From Neorhizobium alkalisoli (lineage in GTDB: Bacteria > Pseudomonadota > Alphaproteobacteria > Rhizobiales > Rhizobiaceae): DNA of 64,000 nt. Of the stretch, positions 59,981-64,000 are shown in pieces. A program made the position numbers and the translations under genes. Within the stretch, counting starts at the first letter, position 1. Each line of letters begins with the position of its first letter. The notes beneath the pieces were generated by a model that was not told where the DNA came from, searched no databases, and saw nothing but the letters and a program-made list of their open reading frames with translations. Location: contig NZ_VIWP01000013.1 of the NCBI RefSeq assembly GCF_007829835.1, positions 62,001 to 126,000 of the forward strand, written 5' to 3'.

Positions 59981-61288
59981 ATGACGACCTTTTCACCCAG
60001 AGAAATCGTCTCGGAGCTCGACCGCTACATTATCGGCCAGCACGAGGCAAAACGCGCCGTTGCGATCGCATTGCGCAACCGCTGGCGCCGTCAGCAGCTC
60101 GACGAGAGCCTGCGCGACGAAGTCATGCCGAAGAACATTCTGATGATCGGCCCGACCGGCGTCGGCAAGACGGAAATCTCCCGTCGCCTCGCCAAGCTCG
60201 CCGGCGCGCCCTTCATCAAGGTTGAAGCCACGAAATTCACCGAGGTCGGTTATGTCGGCCGCGATGTCGAACAGATCATCCGTGACCTCGTCGAGGTCGG
60301 CATCGGCCTGGTGCGCGAAAAGAAGCGCGCCGAAGTCCAGGCCAAGGCGCATATGAGCGCCGAGGAACGCGTCCTCGATGCGCTGGTCGGATCGACCGCC
60401 TCGCCTGCCACCCGCGAAAGTTTCCGCAAGAAGCTGCGCGATGGCGAACTCGACGACAAGGAAATCGAGATCGAAGTCGCCGATGCCGGCTCCGGCATGC
60501 CTGGCTTCGAAATCCCTGGAATGCCGGGCGCCAATATCGGCGTGCTGAACCTGTCGGATATGTTCGGCAAGGCCATGGGCGGCCGCACGAAAAAGGTCCG
60601 CACGACGGTTTCGAAATCCTATGCGGAGCTGATCCGTGACGAATCCGACAAGCTGATCGACAACGAGGTCATCCAGCGCGAGGCTGTCCGTTCGGTCGAG
60701 AATGACGGCATCGTCTTCCTCGACGAGATCGACAAGATCGCCGCCCGCGACGGCGTCATGGGCGCCGGTGTTTCCCGCGAGGGTGTGCAGCGCGATCTTC
60801 TGCCGCTCGTCGAAGGCACGACCGTATCGACCAAATACGGACCGGTGAAGACGGACCACGTCCTGTTCATCGCGTCCGGCGCCTTCCATGTGGCGAAACC
60901 TTCGGATCTCCTGCCGGAACTGCAGGGCCGCCTGCCGATCCGCGTCGAGCTGAAGCCGCTCACCAAGGAAGATTTCCGCCGCATTCTGACGGAAACCGAA
61001 GCAAGCCTCATTCGCCAGTACAAGGCGTTGATGGGTACCGAAGACCTGACGCTCGACTTCACCGAGGATGCACTCGATGCGCTGGCCGATGTCGCCGTGC
61101 ATCTGAATTCCTCGGTTGAGAATATCGGCGCCCGCCGCCTGCAGACGGTGATGGAACGGGTTCTCGACGAGATTTCGTTTGCCGCGCCTGACAAGGGCGG
61201 TACTTCGGTGACGATCGATGCCGAATATGTCCGCATCCATGTCGGCGATCTTGCTGCCGATACGGACCTGTCGAGGTATATTCTCTAA
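59981..61288 (+). CDS. hslU: HslU (ClpY) AAA+ ATPase subunit
   Basis: 435 residues. HslU unfolds substrates and feeds them into HslV. Walker A is GPTGVGKT at 57-64, Walker B is IVFLDEIDKIA, and the pore loop segment YVGRDVE follows the first strand. The I domain (about 110-240) contains a Gly/Met/Pro-rich stretch, as usual. The C-terminal tail ends in LSRYIL, which docks into HslV. GAGAGG lies six bases before the ATG. A hairpin terminator follows. Confidence 0.97.
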   Translation: MTTFSPREIVSELDRYIIGQHEAKRAVAIALRNRWRRQQLDESLRDEVMPKNILMIGPTGVGKTEISRRLAKLAGAPFIKVEATKFTEVGYVGRDVEQIIRDLVEVGIGLVREKKRAEVQAKAHMSAEERVLDALVGSTASPATRESFRKKLRDGELDDKEIEIEVADAGSGMPGFEIPGMPGANIGVLNLSDMFGKAMGGRTKKVRTTVSKSYAELIRDESDKLIDNEVIQREAVRSVENDGIVFLDEIDKIAARDGVMGAGVSREGVQRDLLPLVEGTTVSTKYGPVKTDHVLFIASGAFHVAKPSDLLPELQGRLPIRVELKPLTKEDFRRILTETEASLIRQYKALMGTEDLTLDFTEDALDALADVAVHLNSSVENIGARRLQTVMERVLDEISFAAPDKGGTSVTIDAEYVRIHVGDLAADTDLSRYIL

Positions 61289-61297
61289 GCTTTGAAG

Positions 61298-61327
61298 TAA
61301 GGCAGCCGGACATCTCCGGCTGCCTTA
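61298..61327 (+). terminator. Hairpin terminator after hslU
   Basis: A perfect 13-base stem TAAGGCAGCCGGA / TCCGGCTGCCTTA with loop CATC, followed by the short T-rich TCTTAT. Confidence 0.8.
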
Positions 61328-61482
61328 TCTTATGCTTGACGCTATTTTGAACGCTGCAGTCTCGACACGGTGGCGTGTGTTCTTGTATGGGTGACGCGCT
61401 CTCGCCCAGCCGCTATTGCGTGATCCGGATCGCTTAAGCTTGTGGCGGCAGCCACCATAGGCAACGTCCTGGGACACGAAAT

Positions 61483-62424
61483 TTGAAACGCTTCCTGCTC
61501 GCATTGCTGTTCACCGTCGCCTGGGCGGCATCGTCTTCGACCTTCGCGGCCAGCATTACGGTCGTTCCCGAAGGCAACCGTAACACGGTGCAGCCGAAGG
61601 TTCCGGGTGCTTCGGTGCGGCGGACACGCGCCGGCAGGACGACATTCGACGACAAGTATGAAAAGATCCGCGACCTGCTCGCCAAAGACAGGGCGCTGGT
61701 GTCGAAAATCAAGTCGACGGCCTCCGCCTATAATATCGATCCGATCCATATCATCGGTGCGGTCGTCGGCGAGCATACCTATAATGTCGATGCCTATGAC
61801 AGCCTCCAGACCTATTACATCAAGGCGGCGGCCTATGCGGGCAACAGCTTCCGTTTCGGTTATGGCGACGAAACCATCAAGACGTTCGTCGCGCGGCCGG
61901 AATTCTCCAAATGCGATCCGAATGACGATTCCTACAGTCTCTGGACCTGCCGCGAGGCGGTCTGGGAAAAGAGTTTTCGTGGTCGCAAGGTGGATGGCAC
62001 GTCTTTTCCGGACAATCGGTTCAGCGCCGTCTTCTTCCAGCCCTTTTACGCCGGTCAGACCTTTGGCCTTGGTCAGCTCAACCCGCTGACGGCTTTGATG
62101 TTCTCCGACATGGTCGCGAAAACCTCAGGTTATCCGAAGCTGGACGAGAACAAGGCTTCCGACGTCTATGATGCGATCATGGACCCGGACAAGTCGCTGG
62201 CCTATATGGCGGCGACCATCCGCCGTTCGATCGACGACTACAAGTCGATCGCCCATGTCGATATCTCCCGCAATCCCGGCATCACCTCGACGCTTTACAA
62301 TACCGGCGGCTCGGCCGAACGTGCCGCAGCCCTTGCTGCGCGGGGTGCGGGTGCCATGCCGGAAGAGAATTATTACGGCTGGCTCGTCAACGATAAGCTC
62401 GCCGAGTTGAAATCGCTTCTCTGA
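61483..62424 (+). CDS. DUF1402 secreted protein
   Basis: 313 residues starting at a TTG (61483). A clear signal peptide (KRFLLALLFTVAWAASSSTFA, cleavage probably after about residue 22) suggests a periplasmic protein. The middle region HIIGAVVGEHTYN and the later TFGLGQLNPLTALMFSD recall the glutamate and Gly-rich segments of lysozyme-like lytic transglycosylases, but the resemblance is only suggestive. DUF1402 is mainly found in Rhizobiales; no function is assigned. P450 follows after 43 bases and might be co-transcribed. Confidence 0.78.
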   Translation: MKRFLLALLFTVAWAASSSTFAASITVVPEGNRNTVQPKVPGASVRRTRAGRTTFDDKYEKIRDLLAKDRALVSKIKSTASAYNIDPIHIIGAVVGEHTYNVDAYDSLQTYYIKAAAYAGNSFRFGYGDETIKTFVARPEFSKCDPNDDSYSLWTCREAVWEKSFRGRKVDGTSFPDNRFSAVFFQPFYAGQTFGLGQLNPLTALMFSDMVAKTSGYPKLDENKASDVYDAIMDPDKSLAYMAATIRRSIDDYKSIAHVDISRNPGITSTLYNTGGSAERAAALAARGAGAMPEENYYGWLVNDKLAELKSLL

Positions 62425-62467
62425 GCGCCGATATCTGACGGAACGCCGAAACAGAGGAAGCTGTCTG

Positions 62468-63874
62468 ATGGACATGCGCCCCGAACCTTTCGTTCCGCCC
62501 GCACCAATACCCCACACCCGCCCGCTGTCCAAGCTGGGCGTCATTCGCAAGGCGTTGCGAAACCCGCTCGAGCTCTGGGGCGAGGGGTCATTCACGCTTC
62601 CCTGGATCGAGACGAAGTTCTTCAAGGAACGCACCCTGATCGTCAACGATCCGGGCCTCATCCGCCATATCCTGGTGGAGAATGTCGCCAATTACGAAAT
62701 GTCGGAAATCCGCCAGCTGGTGCTGCGCCCGATCCTTCGTGATGGCCTTCTGACAGCCGAAGGCGAGGTCTGGAAACGCTCCCGCAAGGCGATGGCACCG
62801 GTCTTCACGCCAAGGCATGCAAAAGGCTTTGCAGGCCAGATGTTGGCGAAATCGGAAGAGTTCGTCGAAAAATATGCGGCGGGTAGCGCGGAAGGCGCGG
62901 TCCACGATGTTTCCGTCGATATGACGGACCTTACTTATGCGCTTCTCTCCGAAACCCTGTTTTCCGGCGAGATCGCCGGCGACAAGGAATCGGTCTCGCA
63001 GGATGTCGATGATCTCCTGCACCGCATGGGCCGTATCGATCCGATGGACATGCTGCGCGCTCCGCCCTGGGTGCCGCGGCTGACCCGGATCGGTGGCAGG
63101 CGGGTCATGGAGAAATTCCGCGGCATCGTTTCCGACACCATGCTTCAGCGGCAGACGCGCATGCGCGAGCATCCGGCCGATGTGCCGCAGGATTTTCTGA
63201 CGCTGCTCCTGCAGCTTGAAGGTCCGGGCGGCCTCTCAATGGCTGAGATCGAGGACAATATTCTGACCTTCATCGGTGCCGGCCATGAAACGACGGCGCG
63301 AGCGCTTGCCTGGACGCTTTATTGCGTCGCCCAGTCTCCGCATGTGCGTGATCAGATGGAGAAGGAGATCGACGCGGTTCTGGCGAGCGACGCCGAACCG
63401 GTCGAGTGGCTCGATCTCATGCCCTGGGTGCGGGCCGCTTTCGAGGAGGCGCTCAGGCTCTATCCGCCAGCCCCTTCGATCAATCGCGAGGCGATCGAGG
63501 ACGATCACTGGGCAAGCCCCGATGGCCGTGAGGTCTTTATCGACAAGGGCGTGACTGTTCTCGTCATGCCATGGACGCTGCACCGGCATTCGCTCTACTG
63601 GGAAAAGCCGGCCGCATTCATGCCGGAGCGTTTTCTGCCGGAGAACCGCGGCGCGATCAATCGTTTCCAGTATCTGCCGTTTGGTGCCGGTCCGCGTACC
63701 TGCATCGGTGCTACATTTGCCATGCAGGAGGCCGTCATCGCGCTTGCCGTGATGATGCGGCGTTATCGTTTTGACGTGACGCCGCAGATGGATGTCTGGC
63801 CGGTGCAGAAGCTGACGACCCAGCCCAGGGATGGGATGCCGATGCGGGTCAGCGCGCGGCGCCTTCAGTCCTGA
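62468..63874 (+). CDS. Cytochrome P450
   Basis: 468 residues. The heme-binding loop FGAGPRTCIG has the axial thiolate at Cys412; the I-helix oxygen-activation motif GAGHETT is at 270-276, and the ExxR motif is EALR in the K helix. This layout matches soluble bacterial P450s of the CYP102/CYP4-like class A shape, without a fused reductase, so separate ferredoxin partners are expected; none is encoded in the window. Substrate cannot be told. GAGGAAG is seven bases before the ATG. Confidence 0.93.
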   Translation: MDMRPEPFVPPAPIPHTRPLSKLGVIRKALRNPLELWGEGSFTLPWIETKFFKERTLIVNDPGLIRHILVENVANYEMSEIRQLVLRPILRDGLLTAEGEVWKRSRKAMAPVFTPRHAKGFAGQMLAKSEEFVEKYAAGSAEGAVHDVSVDMTDLTYALLSETLFSGEIAGDKESVSQDVDDLLHRMGRIDPMDMLRAPPWVPRLTRIGGRRVMEKFRGIVSDTMLQRQTRMREHPADVPQDFLTLLLQLEGPGGLSMAEIEDNILTFIGAGHETTARALAWTLYCVAQSPHVRDQMEKEIDAVLASDAEPVEWLDLMPWVRAAFEEALRLYPPAPSINREAIEDDHWASPDGREVFIDKGVTVLVMPWTLHRHSLYWEKPAAFMPERFLPENRGAINRFQYLPFGAGPRTCIGATFAMQEAVIALAVMMRRYRFDVTPQMDVWPVQKLTTQPRDGMPMRVSARRLQS

Positions 63875-63949
63875 CCGGTGTCGCCTTTGGCGAATTGATC
63901 TTGCCGCCGCATGCGCTATTGATGGGTCTTCAATCGAAGGTTCGTCCAC

Positions 63950-64000
63950 TTGGCCTCTCCACTTTTTCTCGGGATCGACACCGGGGGCACATATACCGAC
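63950..64000 (+). CDS. Hydantoinase/oxoprolinase-family protein, first 17 codons
   Basis: From a TTG at 63950 the frame reads (M)ASPLFLGIDTGGTYTD to the window edge. GIDTGGTYTD is the N-terminal ATP-binding signature of hydantoinase A/5-oxoprolinase (HyuA/OplA) proteins. An in-frame stop at 63920 lies upstream and no ATG or GTG comes between, so TTG is the likely start. Only 51 bases are present, so the substrate cannot be guessed. Confidence 0.7.
   Translation, partial: MASPLFLGIDTGGTYTD

Noticed and set aside
1..64000. tRNA, rRNA, CRISPR arrays, insertion sequences and prophage genes
   Set aside because: No tRNA T-loop pattern with matching stems, no repeat-spacer array, no transposase or phage protein and no long direct repeats were recognised by eye; a tRNA and covariance-model search would settle small RNAs.

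Overview
This 64 kb window looks like the origin-proximal core of an alphaproteobacterial chromosome, most probably from a member of the Rhizobiaceae (Rhizobium, Agrobacterium, Ensifer or a close relative). The evidence is gene content and order: leuS-lptE-holA, parAB-rsmG-mnmG-mnmE-rho-hemJ-hemE, a divergent block of a PpsR-type regulator, maf, aroE, coaE and dnaQ, a ChvG/ChvI two-component pair next to pckA, a DivL-type kinase with tyrosine at the phosphoacceptor position, and short rhizobial HPrK and EIIA-Man proteins. No insertion sequence, prophage, CRISPR array, rRNA or tRNA gene was recognised. This is mostly vertically inherited housekeeping DNA, and no convincing undescribed multi-gene system is visible.

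Layout. 1-526 holds the 5' part of a YggS-family PLP protein. 707-4918 is leuS-lptE-holA, with overlapping genes. 4965-13622 is a minus-strand block: parB, parA, rsmG, mnmG, mnmE, rho, hemJ, hemE. 13623-14022 is a non-coding interval with DnaA-box-like sites and an AT-rich stretch, and it is the best candidate for oriC. To its right, 14023-17629 runs on the plus strand: ppsR, maf, aroE, coaE, dnaQ. Coding direction is therefore co-oriented with replication on both sides. secB and fxsA follow on minus. Then come tim44-mltA-smr-xre, gyrB, phaZ, a DUF2852 gene and a YgjP-type metallopeptidase on plus, and a SleB/CwlJ-like lipoprotein on minus. 28561-33603 carries trpF-trpB-trpA-accD-folC.

33680-45714 is a long minus-strand operon, divL - tsaE/APH fusion - nucleotidyltransferase - addB - addA - trxA. 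It mixes cell-cycle signalling, tRNA modification, probable cell-wall sugar salvage, recombination and redox functions. 45930-51376 (minus) holds chvI-chvG-hprK-EIIA-HPr-ahcY. pckA, arfB and alkB follow on plus. 54548-59163 (minus) is the hisB-DUF2628-hisH-hisA-hisF-hisE-coaA operon. The end has hslV-hslU, a DUF1402 protein, a cytochrome P450 and the first codons of a hydantoinase/oxoprolinase-like gene.

The unifying theme is chromosome segregation. Three parS sites with 15 of 16 bases matching TGTTTCACGTGAAACA lie at 7269 (inside rsmG), 9206 (mnmE/mnmG junction) and 15466 (maf/aroE junction). Weaker copies lie at 24227 and 24256 (after gyrB) and 53345 (after pckA). ParA and ParB are encoded between these sites and the left edge, so a full ParABS system surrounds the putative origin. 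Many genes start with TTG or GTG, and several starts given here were chosen by ribosome-binding site, operon overlap and family length.
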